Position numbers and translations under genes: made by a program. A stretch of 64,000 nucleotides of DNA from Odobenus rosmarus divergens (lineage: Eukaryota > Chordata > Mammalia > Carnivora > Odobenidae): assembly GCF_000321225.1 (NCBI RefSeq), contig NW_004450401.1, positions 3,932,555-3,996,554 on the forward strand, given 5' to 3'. How positions within the stretch are numbered: position 1 is the stretch's first letter; the number at the start of each line of letters is the position of its first letter. This document shows, piece by piece, positions 33,360 through 44,699 of this stretch. The notes below the pieces were generated by a model. The model was not told the DNA's origin. It was given only the letters and a program-made list of their open reading frames with translations, and searched no databases.

Positions 33360-33815
33360 AGTGTACCAGCTGAATAGTGACCCCCAAAGATCTCTAGGTC
33401 CTCATCCCTGGGACCCTAGGACCTGTGAGACAATGTGACCTTATATGGCAAAAGGGACCCTGCACATGTGGTTAAGTTGTGGATCTTGAGATGGGACAGC
33501 TGTCCTGGATTATCCAGGTGGACCCTAAGTGCAATCACAAGGCTCTGTATAACAGGGAGGCAGAGGCAGATTAGACACAGAAGTACGTATGACAACAGAA
33601 CCAAGAGGCTGGAGCGGTGTGAGGAAAGGGTCGAGAGCCACAGAGGGCAGGTGGCCCCCAGAAGCCAGAAAAGGCAAGGACATGGATTCTCCCCAAGAGC
33701 CTCCAGAAGGAGCCAGCCCTGCCCACACTTTGACGTTAGCCCGGTCAGACTGATTTCAGTCTTCTGGCCTCCAGAACTGTGAGATAATAAATTTGTGTGG
33801 TTTTAAAAGTCACCA
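33360..33815 (+). repeat. MLT1-type (ERVL-MaLR) LTR, sense
   Basis: The order of landmarks is agctgaatagtgacccccaa, gacaatgtgaccttatatgg, caaaagggaccctgcacatg, tggttaagttgtggatcttg, attatccaggtggaccctaa, aggcaaggacatggattctc, tttcagtcttctggcctcca and gaactgtgagataataaatt. This is the MLT1 LTR layout including its polyadenylation region. It is a solitary LTR with no viral genes. Confidence 0.85.
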
Positions 33816-33824
33816 AGATACAGA

Positions 33825-33965
33825 GTTCCTGTGTTGCAAGGTGGAAAAACTTCTGGAGCTCTGTTTCACAACAATGTGAATATACCCTTCATGACTGAAC
33901 TAGACACTTAAAAATGGTTCAGATGAGACATTTTAGGGTATGTGTTTTTTACCACAATGAAAAGA
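33825..33965 (+). repeat. L1M 3' terminus, sense
   Basis: The text gctctgtttcacaacaatgt, gaatatacccttcatgactg, aactagacacttaaaaatgg and tttaccacaatgaaaagaag matches the L1M 3' end (caatgtgaatgtact, actgaactgtacacttaaaa, tttaccacaataaaa). Confidence 0.75.
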
Positions 33966-34224
33966 AGAGTCACCAGACTTGAAATTTGTGACAGCAACCA
34001 CAGGAAATGAACACAGCCAGCCTGCAACTGACCATATGGGGGGGGCGGGCGCTGGCGTCAAAGCACCAAGCCTGTGTGTCTCAGGAAGGCCACTCCTGGC
34101 CCTTTCCCTGGGGAGCCTCCCCAAGGAGCAGTGGCATGACCAAAAGAGAAGAGGAACCATTTTGGCATTTATCCAGCCCTTCCTGGGAGCCCTCCTCCGG
34201 TCAGCATCCTTGAGAAGCAATTTC

Positions 34225-34325
34225 CACTACGATCCCCAGCTTCCCCACAAGGAAACTGAGGCTCAGAGAGGTGAGGTGACTGGCCCAAGGTCACACAGCC
34301 AGTAGCAGAGCTGGGTTTTTAATCA
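34225..34325 (-). repeat. MIR fragment, antisense
   Basis: The text ccacaaggaaactgaggctc, agagaggtgaggtgactggc, ccaaggtcacacagccagta and gcagagctgggtttttaatc is a well-preserved MIR core. Confidence 0.8.
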
Positions 34326-35520
34326 CCATCTCCTGCATCACTCAAGGCTGATTCAGCCAGTGTCTCACGGCCGCTGTCAGAGGCCTTCAACGCCCCAGTG
34401 CTGTTTTCCAGCAGCTTTTAAAAGAGCCATAGTATTGCCTTCTTTCTCTCTGTTTGTAACCAGGCATTCTCTTCCAGTTAACCACAGGCCAGAGAGTCTC
34501 ATTCTGTCCCAATACGCCCACAAGTGTATGAAATTGCCCAGAAAAGTGCAAAGAACTGAGTTACCTCATGTTCTATGTGCAGTCCTCTAAGGCCCTACAG
34601 TGTAGCCCAAGATGGTGGGTGGGAAACCTCTGCCGGCAGGCCACGCGGAGCCTGTGGAGGGGTCCTGCTTGGCCTGCACCCTACTGGGCATTATTTTTAA
34701 TGGGTGCCCAACATATAACATCAGAAGTTTTCTCTTCAGAATCAGAAGTCAGGAGAGCATTTAGCTCTACCCAAGAGAGGCTGGGCTCTGGCACAGTAAC
34801 AAAGCCCTCCAAGTCTCAAGGGCTTACCACACAGACGCTTATTTCTTTCTCACACGGCATGGGCAATGCAGGTGGGCCAGGGCTCTGCTCCACGCAGTCA
34901 CTTAGGGACCCAAACTAATGGAGGCGCCACCATTGTGTAGTGGCGTCTGAGACACATGGCCTTGTCAGTTGCTGCTTCAGGGAAAAAGAAGAGACAGGAG
35001 AAGAGCATGGGGATATTGCAAAGCCTCAGCATGTTACACATCTGATTTCTCTTCGCTTGTCGTTGACTGGATGGAGTCATTTGGCCCATCTGGATCCCAA
35101 GGCAGCTGAGAAGTAGCCTTCTGAGAACACTAGTCTCGCTTGTTCTGATATTGGTGAACACTAGTGTACCGTACCTTCCCCTGTGGCCACAATTCACCGG
35201 CGCTGAGTGAGCATGCCCCGGTCGGAGCTGCCATGGACAGGTGCTCAGAATATGCACTGCACAGCACCTGGATGCACCATTCAGGTTGTAAGTTCTGGGA
35301 TTGGTGCCCCCTGCAGGTGTGCAGAGCATGACCTGCAGGGCTGTCAGGAGCCCCAGCGCCAGGCCAACCTCTTCACTGAAGTCCCGGTAGCATTCTGACT
35401 TCTCCCGTGTCACCACAGACCACAGCTGTGCTGTCTTCCTCGTGGTGGGCAGGACCCTGAGACCACAGCCGTGCTAAACCTCAGAGGCTCTCAGAGGACA
35501 GGAGAGTCTCAAGTAAACTG
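34326..35520. other. Unassigned sequence, possibly an old antisense LTR remnant
   Basis: The part at about 34780-35130 (agtctcaagggcttaccaca, cttatttctttctcacacgg, ggcgccaccattgtgtagtg, gacatggcct-like) resembles the antisense of an old ERVL-type LTR but is too diverged to assign. No gene is supported. Confidence 0.3.
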
Positions 35521-35522
35521 TT

Positions 35523-35543
35523 TTGTTGTTGTTGTTGTTGTTG
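35523..35543. repeat. (TTG)7 microsatellite
   Basis: Seven perfect TTG units. Confidence 0.95.
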
Positions 35544-35624
35544 TTTTAGTTCTTTTATGTTAAAAATGCAAGAAATACCCTTAAAGTGTTGCAGAAACTG
35601 TGGGATAATTTAAATACTTACCTT

Positions 35625-36130
35625 TAACCATTCATTCATGCAGCATGTGTTCATAGGGCTCCTACTATGTGTCAGGCACTGTTCTAGGCAGTGTGGAGAT
35701 GTTTTCATAATCACCTACATTTAAGGTGAGGCAGAGAATAAATATGTAAAGGGTCAGGTAGTCATAAGGACTGTGAAGAAAAACAGAGCAGAGCCGAACA
35801 GGGAGGAAGGACAGGAGGTCAGGAAGGAAGGCCTCCCTTTACTACTGGGTGGTTCGGAAATGCCTCTTTAATAGGGTGACGTTGCAGCAGAGATCCAAGG
35901 AGAGAGGGAGTGAGGCTCATGGACATCTGTGGGGAGAACCTTCCAGATAAAGAGAACAGCAGAGGCAGGAGTCCTAAAGCGAGAGCATGCCTGCAAGGGG
36001 ATGAGCTGCTGGAGCACAGCCCAGAGCAGGAGGGAGAAGCTGAGGCTTGGTGCTCCCCTGGTGGGGTCACAGCAGAGGAGCAATGAGGTGCTGGACAGAC
36101 CCTGAGGACAGAGTTAACAGGGATTGCCGA
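35625..36130 (-). repeat. L2, long fragment, antisense
   Basis: It begins ccattcattcatgcagcatg, gctcctactatgtgtcaggc, actgttctaggcagtgtgga, then aggtgaggcagagaataaat, accttccagataaagagaac, agcagaggcaggagtcct and gggtcacagcagaggagcaa. This is the antisense order of the L2 3' kilobase and one of the clearest L2 copies in the window. Confidence 0.8.
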
Positions 36131-36769
36131 GAGAACACTCAGGGAGCACGAGAGAGAGCAGGTCTCAACGATGACAACAGTTAACACTCAGTGATGAATG
36201 TTGTCTTTTTTCCATCCCGACAGAGGCTCTCTTGGACTCTGCCGTCGCCTCATCTGGGGTCTGACTCTGAGGCTTGTTAACGTGAGGCCCAGGCCAGCTG
36301 GCCTCCCAGACCCCCTTTGTTCCCTGTCAGAGAAGATGCCAGTCCCTGTAGCACCTTCTCGACTCCCTGGGGCAAACTGCAACACATGGATTGTTGGCCC
36401 ATGTTAAAGGCTAGGAAACTGGGCCTTGGATGAGGGATGCGGCCCATCAGGAGTCAGCAGGGCCCCTGGGCCCTGAGGGTGAGTGTGTCCTGCTTCTGGG
36501 ATCCTGCCGAGGCCCCTGTCAGGGGGTATGCTGTGGACAAAACGGCCTGGGGTCCAGGGCACGGTGGGAGAGACAAAAGACCCATTGGGCCAGGAAGCCC
36601 TCCCTTGACCAAAATCTGACGCTGGTCCACTGAAGAGGGTGGGGTTCAAGTGGGCTGGCCGTGTCCGGGGCTCATGGCCCTTCATTCCGTCCTGCCCTCC
36701 TGAGCAGACAGGAGGGCTGGGGAGGCTGAGGGGGAGAGTGGCCGCCTCAGTGGTTCCAGAATCCCTTGT
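36131..36769. other. Unassigned GC-rich sequence
   Basis: A possible antisense MIR scrap lies at about 36395-36470 (ttaaaggctaggaaactggg). The 186-codon frame at 36404-36964 on the minus strand has no recognisable domain. Confidence 0.35.
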
Positions 36770-37040
36770 GGAGAAGGTCCCGGGAGTCTCCAGAGGCTCG
36801 CGGCCACATGCCGCCCGGGCCCGTGTCCCAGCAGAAGCAGAGCCCCAAGCGTCTGGCAGCCAAGGCTGGAGCAGGAGCTGGAGCGCTGTGCGGGGGCCTC
36901 CTCCCACTGACCCGCTCCGGGGCCTGGGCAGTCCCGCAGCCAGCTCGGAGAGCCGCGTTCCCATCCGGGCTCACCCTGCCTCTGGGTGACCCCAGCTGAG
37001 TCCCTTCACCACGCTGGGCGTCACTTCGGGGTGGTGAGAA
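36770..37040. promoter_or_regulatory. CpG-rich stretch, borderline
   Basis: I counted about 16 CpG in the 220 bases from 36770, in strongly GC-rich sequence. That is around the usual island threshold, and further CpGs follow to about 37040. No core promoter motif or exon was recognised. Confidence 0.25.
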
Positions 37041-38885
37041 AGAGGGTGTGGGCCTCGACAGTGTCTAGGGACCCTTTTGATGCAAAGCGTCCGTCTCAAA
37101 TAGGAAGCTTTATACTCCCAGCGGCTGTGTGAACAGCCCCACGTGCCGGGTGCTGCGCGCCCTGGCCAGGGGCAAGCCGGGCAGGAGGAAGGACATCCTC
37201 CACCCAGGGTGCTGGGGCATGCCCGGCATGCTTAGCATGAGCGAGAGACACTCCCTGCTGCTCTTACCCAGAGGCTGCTCCCACGGGGAGGGACCTCAGA
37301 CCAGAGAGGTTTCCAGACTGAGCCAAGGGCTCCTGTGGGGCCAGGAGAAAGGGCCTTGGTCACCCTGTGAGCAAGTGGCCGTACCAGTGCCGCCCCCACC
37401 CCGGGATCAGCCCCCAACCCTCCTCCCCCAGCCCCACTCTGCCCCCCAGGAGTGTGCAGCTCTGGTTCTATTAGCCACATTTGGGATTAACCAGTGGTCT
37501 CTGGTCCTGTACCCTCCCCAGGAGGTGGGTTGGTCACCCCGGCATCACATCCACTACACAGCATTACCCACTACCCCAGCCTCCTGTCCCCAACCCCGCG
37601 CTTCAGTTCGGGGGGTGGACTGACTTTAGGCACTGGAGGGTTACCACAGGAGTGCAGGTGGGTGCTAGTGGGGCTGAGCACGTCGTGGGTTCTAAGCCCG
37701 AAAGTCCATTTGGAGGAGGCTCCTACCTCTCCTGCAGGCCACTGCCCTGAGCCGAGGGGAGGAGGGAGTGACTGAGACCCCCTTTATGCACGGACCCTGG
37801 TGTCTTCTGCAGCACTCGGGTCTCTGCATTGCCTCAAAGCAGAGTCCGGGCTGGTGGGGACCCTGAGAAAGACCCCATGGTGCATCATTTGAGGGTTGTC
37901 TTTCTTATCAGCTCTGAATGTCTCTTGTTCATTATGCTTTAGGGCAGTTTTGGGGGAAAGGTTTTACAGCTGCTGAGGAAAGAGTAAGTAATGCAAGAGC
38001 GGGGGCGGGGGGAGCAAATTCACCAAGTCCTTTCTGCAAAGGCTTGCCGAGCAGACGAGCTGACAGAGGCAGATAGATGACCCGCAATTACCCGCCCAGA
38101 TCCCCCCAGCCTTGCCCAGGCTCCCTCCCGCCTGGTCTCCAAGCAATTTCAGACTTTTTGTACAGCTAAAGCAGAGATTGTATACGATTTCTTTCTCCAG
38201 CAGAAGCGGCTTTCAGGTGGTGGGGAGGCAGCCCTGGTGTGTTTATTTGAGAACAAAAGCAGTTGGAGAAAATGGGCAGACGGCCCTCCCCCAGGCTCTG
38301 GCACTCTGGCACTCTCCCCAAAGCCCAAGGCCCTCATTCCAGCAGCACAGGGGAGATTTTAAGGTGTGTGCCCAGCTCAGCTTCTACCAGTGTCCTGATC
38401 TGGGGACAAAGGTGTGGGCTGCTCTGCTGGGGTCCCATGCGTGGGGCAGTCGTGGCTGCACTGGTGGGAACAGGTGGCCTCTGTGAGTACGGGGACCCGG
38501 CCAACATAGTCTGTCATCGGACGGCTCCCTAATCTGGGCAGGCCCCTCTGAAGTCTTCCTTCTTGGGAGGGAAGCAGGATTTAAGGTGTCCAGTTTCGGC
38601 GAGGGGTCCTTGCTGAACAACCCTCGACATGGTGGACAACCGGATAACAGGAAACAGTGTGCTCTGGGTGGGTATGAGAGCAGCAAGCAATCATGTGCAC
38701 TCAGCTGGGCAGGGGTCTGCACGCGTAGGTGCCAGCCCCGGTCTCTCCCCAGCTCCCTGTTGGCTCCTGTGGATGAAGGAATAGTCTGGGCATGAGAGAC
38801 AGCCCAAAGCCATAATATGCGGAGTAGTTCCCAAATTCAGCCATCAGTTGTCATCCTCAGGATTTGGGTCACATCCATGCACCAC
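37041..38885. other. Unassigned GC-rich sequence
   Basis: No named repeat or gene. The 164-codon frame at 37129-37623 and the 124-codon frame at 38112-38486 lack recognisable domains and run across proline- and glycine-rich low-complexity sequence. Confidence 0.4.
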
Positions 38886-38889
38886 CTCT

Positions 38890-39200
38890 ACACTCATCTA
38901 TGTTTGCTGTTTTTAAAACACCGGTAATACAGTCAAGTGGTTCCAAAAGCAAACCAAGGCTAAAAGGTGAATGGGGACGTCTCTCTCCTACCTCTACCCC
39001 TGTCACCCTGTCCCGCATCCCCTCCACCAGCCACAAAAGGCAAGTATGTTTGTTATTAGGTTTTGTCTATCCTTCCAGACCTTGTGGACATAGAATAAAT
39101 ATGAAGGCATATTTTTATTTTCCCTCTTCTTGTACAAAACATAACATAACCTGTAGACTGATTTTGTCACCTGATATATTGCATGATGTTCTACTTTGTC
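38890..39200 (-). repeat. Old L1 3' region, antisense
   Basis: The text agtcaagtggttccaaaagc, aaaccaaggctaaaaggtga, ttgtctatccttccagacct, atgaaggcatatttttattt and tgtacaaaacataacataac resembles the antisense L1M 3' region, as at 7028-7300. Confidence 0.55.
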
Positions 39201-39204
39201 TATA

Positions 39205-39430
39205 TGAGATGGCCTATGTACAAGGCTATCCACTGCACTATAACAGCAAAAAGTCGAAAACAACTGAGGTGTCCCCCAAGAGGGGGCTGGCTCGGTGAGA
39301 TGTGACCTGTCCTCACAACAAAATACTCCACTGTGGGGAAAAAAAGAGAGAGAGAGAAAGCCTACTGGGGGCTGGGGGGAGATGAAAATGGTTTCTATGT
39401 TCTGATTAGGAAAGATCTCTAATCTCCAGG
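39205..39430 (+). repeat. L1 fragment, sense
   Basis: The text actataacagcaaaaagtcg, aaaacaactgaggtgtcccc and aagagggggctggctcggtg corresponds to the sense L1 landmark aatagcaaaagattggaaacaacc...atgtcc, opposite to its left neighbour. Confidence 0.55.
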
Positions 39431-39454
39431 CCATAATAATTGGATAGGATAGGA

Positions 39455-39555
39455 GTGATGTAAATTCCCCAAAGTGGGAATATTGGGTCAAAGGATATTA
39501 CGCATTCACAATTTTGACAGACACTGTCAAATCTCTTGTGGCTTCTAGATTTCTG
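39455..39555 (-). repeat. L1 fragment, antisense
   Basis: The text cccaaagtgggaatattggg, tcaaaggatattacgcattc and acaattttgacagacactgt matches the antisense L1 block gtggaattgctgggtcaaagggtatg. Confidence 0.55.
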
Positions 39556-41795
39556 AATCATAATTTGAAAGATCTTTTCATTGACTTGATATTTGGCTTT
39601 ACATCAATTTATATTTTTAATTTAAGAAATGTATTTTTTAAAGGGATACTAGAATAAGGGAAAAAACAGAAATTGAGAAAAGTGACAGACAAGCCAGGGT
39701 CTCTCAATACAATAGAACTGAATCTAATTCAAAGCACTAGCAATATATTCAGGCAGATGTAAACAGAAGGGTGCTCATTAAAGGATATGTGGGCCCCAAA
39801 GACCCTCAGGGAGGCTTGGGCATCATGCTGATGGGCTGAACATGCAGGAGCAAACCATAAAGACACCACTGCCCTTGCTCTTGGCTTTGACACCTCAGCC
39901 TGCCAAGCTGGGGCCTGGTCCTGTCCCCACTGCCTCTGGAAGCCAGAGGAGACTGCTTTTGCAGCCATGCAGCCACCGCCCCTCAATAGACAGAGTCTCG
40001 CATTGAGGGTGGTCCCTGCTTTCTTCGTGACCTTGGCTAGTTGGGGCAGGTGTGACTGATGGGGGAGCCTAGTGCTCTGGAAGACCTGGAGAGCAAATGT
40101 CCAGCATTCAGCTTATACAGAGGGAGGCTGGCTCTTCCTTGTCAGGGCAGGTCCTGGAAGTGGGTGCCAGAAAAAAGGGATGAGAGTCCACTCCCAGCAG
40201 GATGGGCAGTGTCTCCAGAGACACAGTGCTGCACTGGACAGGGCGGGGGAGACCAGATGTCTCAGAGCTTTGCCGAGGGAGGGTGTGGGCCTGTGACCCC
40301 AGTGAGGACCCAGTGGGCAGGCAGATTGTGGAAACATGTGGGACAGCCAACCCAGAAGTCTGGGAGCTCCAAGAAAGGGGATGGAAGACTAGGCAGGCAG
40401 CGTGGAAGAAAGAGGGCCTGCAGTAGGGGTGTTAGGATGGGGAGGCTGGGGAGAGCTTGAGGAGGGTGGAGGCTCAGGACTAAAGCCTGAAAGAAGGGCA
40501 GGGGTGCATAGGGAGAGGTTGAGCCTGGAGGGTGGGCCTGGGGACCTGGGAGGGGTGTTTGGTGTAAAGGGAAGGCAGGCTGGGGGAACTGAACGGAGGG
40601 TGATGGGGGCACAGAGTAGGTAAGGAGACAGGAAAACACTCAGGAGAAGGGACACAGAGCATGCACCCCCAAACTAGGCTGCAGGCTCCTTGCTGAACCT
40701 GACAGAGAAGGTATACCTGCCAGTAGGGTCCAGGAGGAGAGTTCCTGAGTCCTCTGCATTTCCCCTAAATCCCCAGGGATAACTGGAGCCCACTTTGGGA
40801 AACTGGGATTGTATTTTCCCTATGCCTGAGCTTCCCTCACACCCATGGAGCCTCAGCAGCATACAGAACCCTGGCAGCTGCAGGCTCTCCAGCCCCCTAA
40901 CCCCGTGCTCTTTTTCCTCACTGCTCTTTCCATTTGTGGTGACCCTCCCTGGAGGGGTCGTGCCCAGCCCTACTTCCTCATGGCAAGGCCACACCTTCAG
41001 CGAGGTTGGAGGGACCCCATCTCCTCTCACACCTCCAACAGCCACACACCCCGGGCTGTGTGTGTATCCTCCATTATTCATGGCTCTCAGATCTCAGCAA
41101 AACACACAGATCTGGCTTGGAACCGGCACAGTTTTCATCTGTAACTCCCAGCCCTCTCCTTCTCTCACGATGCCTTTGCATTTGATCTTCTGCAAATTTG
41201 CCTCTTTGTTCTTCAGACAGAATCATATTGCCAGGGGCTCCCGACAGCCCTTGGTGGCACAGACTGCCATGAAAATTCTCTTTAAATAAAAAAATGAAAA
41301 TGTCCCCAGAGCAATAAGCGAGACACCTCCAGGTGGAAATGTCACAACCTACCATAAGACAACAGCTCAGAGCAGAGAACAAAGCAGGCCCTGACCCAGT
41401 TGTACCGGGACGAGCGCCGAGAACTTGTGGGAAGAGAGGAGAGGCTGAGTCTCGTTTCTCTCTCCCTGGATCCCCAGATTTCAAATTCTAGGCTTGAAAG
41501 TTGGTTGATGATAATACCCAGCACTAGTCATAGGCTGCAGAGACCCACGCTACTGATTCACTGTTGGGGGTGGCATATGTTTCTAGAGACTTCCAGTTCC
41601 TGCTTATTCACTTCATCTATTTGCTCGCCCAACAACATTGTATCAGGCTTTGGGGAGCCAGTGACAGAGAGTCCAGCTCAAATTTGATCTTGATGAGGCA
41701 ACTATTGGATCCCAAAATTGAAAAGTCGGGGAGTAGTAACTGTTTCAGTTAACTGCTAAATCCAGGGGTTCCAAATGTCTTCGAAACCCGTGCAG
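39556..41795. other. Unassigned sequence
   Basis: No gene or named repeat is supported in 2.2 kb. G-rich low-complexity sequence occupies about 40390-40660. Frames of up to 164 codons (40795-41289) show no domain. Confidence 0.4.
40530..40555 (+). other. G-quadruplex-type motif
   Basis: Five G runs of at least three, separated by loops of one to four bases (GGGTGGGCCTGGGGACCTGG then GAGGGG), fit the G-quadruplex pattern. Confidence 0.5.
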
Positions 41796-41799
41796 CCCT

Positions 41800-41876
41800 C
41801 CAACTGTACACATCAAAATGGCTACGATGGTAAACTTATGTCACGTGTATTTTACCTCGATTTTTTTTTTTTTTTA
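41800..41876 (+). repeat. L1M 3' terminus, sense
   Basis: The text aactgtacacatcaaaatgg, ctacgatggtaaacttatgt and cacgtgtattttacctcgat matches the L1M 3' end; a poly-T run follows at about 41861-41875. Confidence 0.65.
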
Positions 41877-41984
41877 ATTAAAAACAAAACCTGTGTACCA
41901 TGCCCCACCGGCAGGGTGGAGCCTTTAGTTGGTTGCTTTCACCTGGAAGGCAGTCCCCTCTCATCATTTAAGCCCCCCCGCCCC

Positions 41985-42285
41985 CGCAATGTCAGCTCCT
42001 CACACAGGCCTCCCTGAGGACCAATCTAAAGCTGCCACCCTCCTTTGTTCACTCGCTCTCACCCTTCAAAGCCCTTGACACTTCTGGAAAGTATCCTGTT
42101 TATTCACTTGTTTACACATAGGCTTACTTGTCAAGACTGCTTTCCCCCCGCCCGATAGAGCGTCCGTGAGCTCCGTGAGAATGGGGACCCTGTCTTGTTC
42201 ATGGCCGTTTCCCCAGGGCAGAGAACAGGCCTGGCACACAGTGGGATTTAACAAATAGATGTAGCAGGAATAAATGAAGGAATGT
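41985..42285 (+). repeat. L2 3' end, sense
   Basis: The landmarks acacaggcctccctgaggac, gtttattcacttgtttacac, gtgagctccgtgagaatggg, gaccctgtcttgttcatggc, cctggcacacagtgggattt and aacaaatagatgtagcagga follow the L2 3' end. Confidence 0.75.
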
Positions 42286-42454
42286 GCTTTCTGTCTCTGT
42301 CCTACTCTCCTTGCATTTGGCACCATTCTCAGGTGGGGTCTCCCTGGATGGTGGCAGAATGGCTGTGGGCAGCTCCAATGTCTCATCATCAATATTACCT
42401 CATGGTCAATATTACACCAACAATATTACAGCATCAACGCATCGTCCTCACAGC

Positions 42455-42640
42455 CCTGAGTTCAATCGGAGGAAAAGACTCCTCTCGCAAATATCTCAAG
42501 GTCGCAACTCATTGGCTCTGACTGGATCATGGGACCTCCCCAGAGCCAATCCCTGCGAGCAGGGATGCAGTGCTCTGATTGGCCAGCCTGAAGCCCAGGT
42601 CCACCTAGGGGGCAGCACCACTAAAACTGCGCTGGGTGGG
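42455..42640 (+). repeat. Fragment related to the repeat at 31110
   Basis: The text ctcattggctctgactggat, gagccaatccctgcgagcag, ggatgcagtgctctgattgg and ccagcctgaagcccaggtcc shares the order of blocks seen at 31410-31490 (attggcct, aaccaatcact, gcagtgctctggttggc). Family unknown. Confidence 0.4.
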
Positions 42641-42984
42641 AGGTGGTCCCCCCTCCCCGAGAAGAGGCGGGAGAAAGCGGCACAGATGCAAGGTGGGCAG
42701 ATACATCTGGCGGATGCTGCGGGCACCTCAGACACACCAGCCAGCTTTTGTACCAGGCTCCGGAGAGTCCAAGATAAATAGCACTTTAATAAACACTTGC
42801 TGAATGAGAACAACTCAATCCCTGATCTCTCCGCAGAGCGAGGGAGACAGATCTGTGTAGTCGTCGGACGTGTTTATGCCGAAGGGAGACAGGGTTGTGG
42901 GGGCGCCTGTGTCCCGCCTGTGAGGTTGAAAAGGGTTTAAACCTCACCAAGTTGCCGGGTTGAAACAGGCTTTAGAGCCAGGAA

Positions 42985-43235
42985 CCTGCTTGACCCGGGG
43001 ATTCCATGAATTTACTCAAAATCAAAATAAACGATATTGGGGCAACGGTTGTTGCAGCGTTACTTGTGGCAGGAAAAAAAAAAAACTGGAAACAACCCAA
43101 ATGTCCCCCAGTAGGGGACTGGTTAACTAAATTATGAAACATCCACTTGATGAAATATTCTGGAGCCGTTAAAAATGATCGTTATGAAAACTACAGAGCA
43201 ACAGGGGGAAAGCATCTGTTCTAATGTGCAGTGAC
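42985..43235 (+). repeat. L1 fragment, sense
   Basis: The text ccggggattccatgaattta, gcagcgttacttgtggcagg, actggaaacaacccaaatgt and aggggactggttaactaaat, then aaacatccacttgatgaaat, is the sense order of an old L1 3' part. Confidence 0.75.
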
Positions 43236-43239
43236 AGCA

Positions 43240-43500
43240 CAGAATACAAAACCGCGACCATGAGAAGCACCACCGTGGGCCCTGCCCTGGGCCTGGGGTC
43301 CAGTGACAGGGGATACAATTCCTGTCCCCAGGAAGTTCCTGGTCGCAGTAGAGGTGAAAGCAAGTAATGACCCTCGGGAGTGAGAAGGGGAGCGACAGAG
43401 GGGCAAGGAGTTCCTTGGGGTCCCAGAAAACTGCTCTGGGAAGTCTTTGAGCTGGATCTCAGGGTCTTTGAGCTGGAGCTTGTAAACATGTGGGCACTTG
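43240..43500 (-). repeat. L2-like insert, antisense (weak)
   Basis: The text ggggatacaattcctgtccc, caggaagttcctggtcgcag and gtgaaagcaagtaatgaccc resembles antisense L2 (ggggatacagcagtgaaca, ccctgccctcatggagctta). It separates two L1 pieces. Confidence 0.35.
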
Positions 43501-43519
43501 TAGAAAAAGGCTTAAAGGC

Positions 43520-43547
43520 AACACATACACACACGCACACACACACA
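43520..43547. repeat. (CA)n microsatellite
   Basis: An imperfect CA repeat, interrupted by AT and GC once each. Confidence 0.9.
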
Positions 43548-43552
43548 AATGA

Positions 43553-43670
43553 AAATAGCTGTGCTGATAGAATTATGAGTGATTTCCCTCCTCCTTTTTC
43601 CAAAATCCCTTTCATGTTATATTGTTTTTACAATAAAAGCTAGTAGAAAACTAAGCTCAGATAAGAAAGA
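43553..43670 (+). repeat. L1 3' end, sense
   Basis: The text attatgagtgatttccctcc, tttttccaaaatccctttca and ttgtttttacaataaaagct matches an L1 3' end and probably completes the element at 42985. Confidence 0.55.
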
Positions 43671-43739
43671 ATAATTTTCACTGCCAACATTTGTGTCTGT
43701 AAATCATACATGAGTTCATAAGCACTTTATTTCCTCGAC

Positions 43740-44215
43740 AGAGCAGGGATGTGGGGAAATATTTATTGAACATTTTGCATGTTGCCTGGCCCTTGTGCTC
43801 GGCTGTGAAGAGATGAGACACTTACATTTCTAGGGGGAAGAACAAGATATAAACCTAGGAAATAGTAAAATTTTTAATATTAAATAATGGTTTGAGATGA
43901 CTCCGGCGGCCAAGGGCAGGGGCACTGCTCTCTGAGTGTCCAAGTGCGCGACCTGGGTGAGACAGAGGAGGCCAGGCCTGGTCGGAGCAGATGGAGCTAC
44001 GCCGTCAGTCTGATTTCAGCTGAGGAGGCGGCCACAGCCACAGGGTGGGGCTTGCCTTTGGATAAAGGACAGGAGGTCAAGGGTCTAGAATTGGGAAGGG
44101 CAGGAGAGGGTCAGTCCAGAGAAGCAGAGCGGGACAGAGCTGTGAAAACTTTGTAGGTGGAGCAGGCCCCCTTTGGGGAGGCTTCAGATGCAGCCTCAAA
44201 GGGGTGGATGGGGTA
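43740..44215 (-). repeat. L2 fragment, antisense
   Basis: The text atatttattgaacattttgc, atgttgcctggcccttgtgc and gaacaagatataaacctagg is the antisense L2 end; the part to 44215 (gaagcagagcgggacagagc, tgaaaactttgtaggtggag) is a diverged continuation. Confidence 0.5.
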
Positions 44216-44699
44216 GGACCGGCCCCCGCAGGAAGGACACAGTGTCACGTGAGAGACCTCTGTCCGGCCCCACGCCTACCACCAGCCAGTTGGGTGTGGC
44301 ACTCAGGGTTCCTAGCTCATCATGTCCAAATCCCGGTAAGAACGCCGCCAGTGAGGACAACACTGCCACCACCCTGACCTTGGCCGCCACAGCTTGCGCG
44401 GGACAGAGAGCAGCCCCTGCTGCTACCCCAAACAGGAGATTCTCCCCTGTCCCTGCTTCTTTGATCACTAGCTCCTGGCCCAGATCTGGGGTGAGGAGCA
44501 TCTTATTGGCTGGGCTTGAGTACAGACTCACAGGCTGACTGCTAAGGACAACAGGCCAGTGTGTGTCTGCATTTTCAGTTTCCACAATGGGAGGTGAGCC
44601 TCATAAAGTGAGGATCTCTGTAAACAAAGGATGGGCTTCAGATGTATTACTGCTGTTCATCTCCCTAGGAAGCCCCAGGCTCAAACCCCCATCCCCTCA
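44216..44699. other. Unassigned sequence
   Basis: No repeat or gene recognised. Two frames of 121 and 129 codons overlap on opposite strands and have no domain. Confidence 0.4.

Noticed and set aside
33360..33815. Endogenous retrovirus with coding genes
   Set aside because: Only an MLT1-type LTR is present. No gag, pol or env-like sequence lies beside it.
36404..36964. 186-codon minus-strand frame in the CpG-rich stretch
   Set aside because: No recognisable domain, and similar frames exist on the plus strand. The CpG-rich stretch alone does not show a gene.
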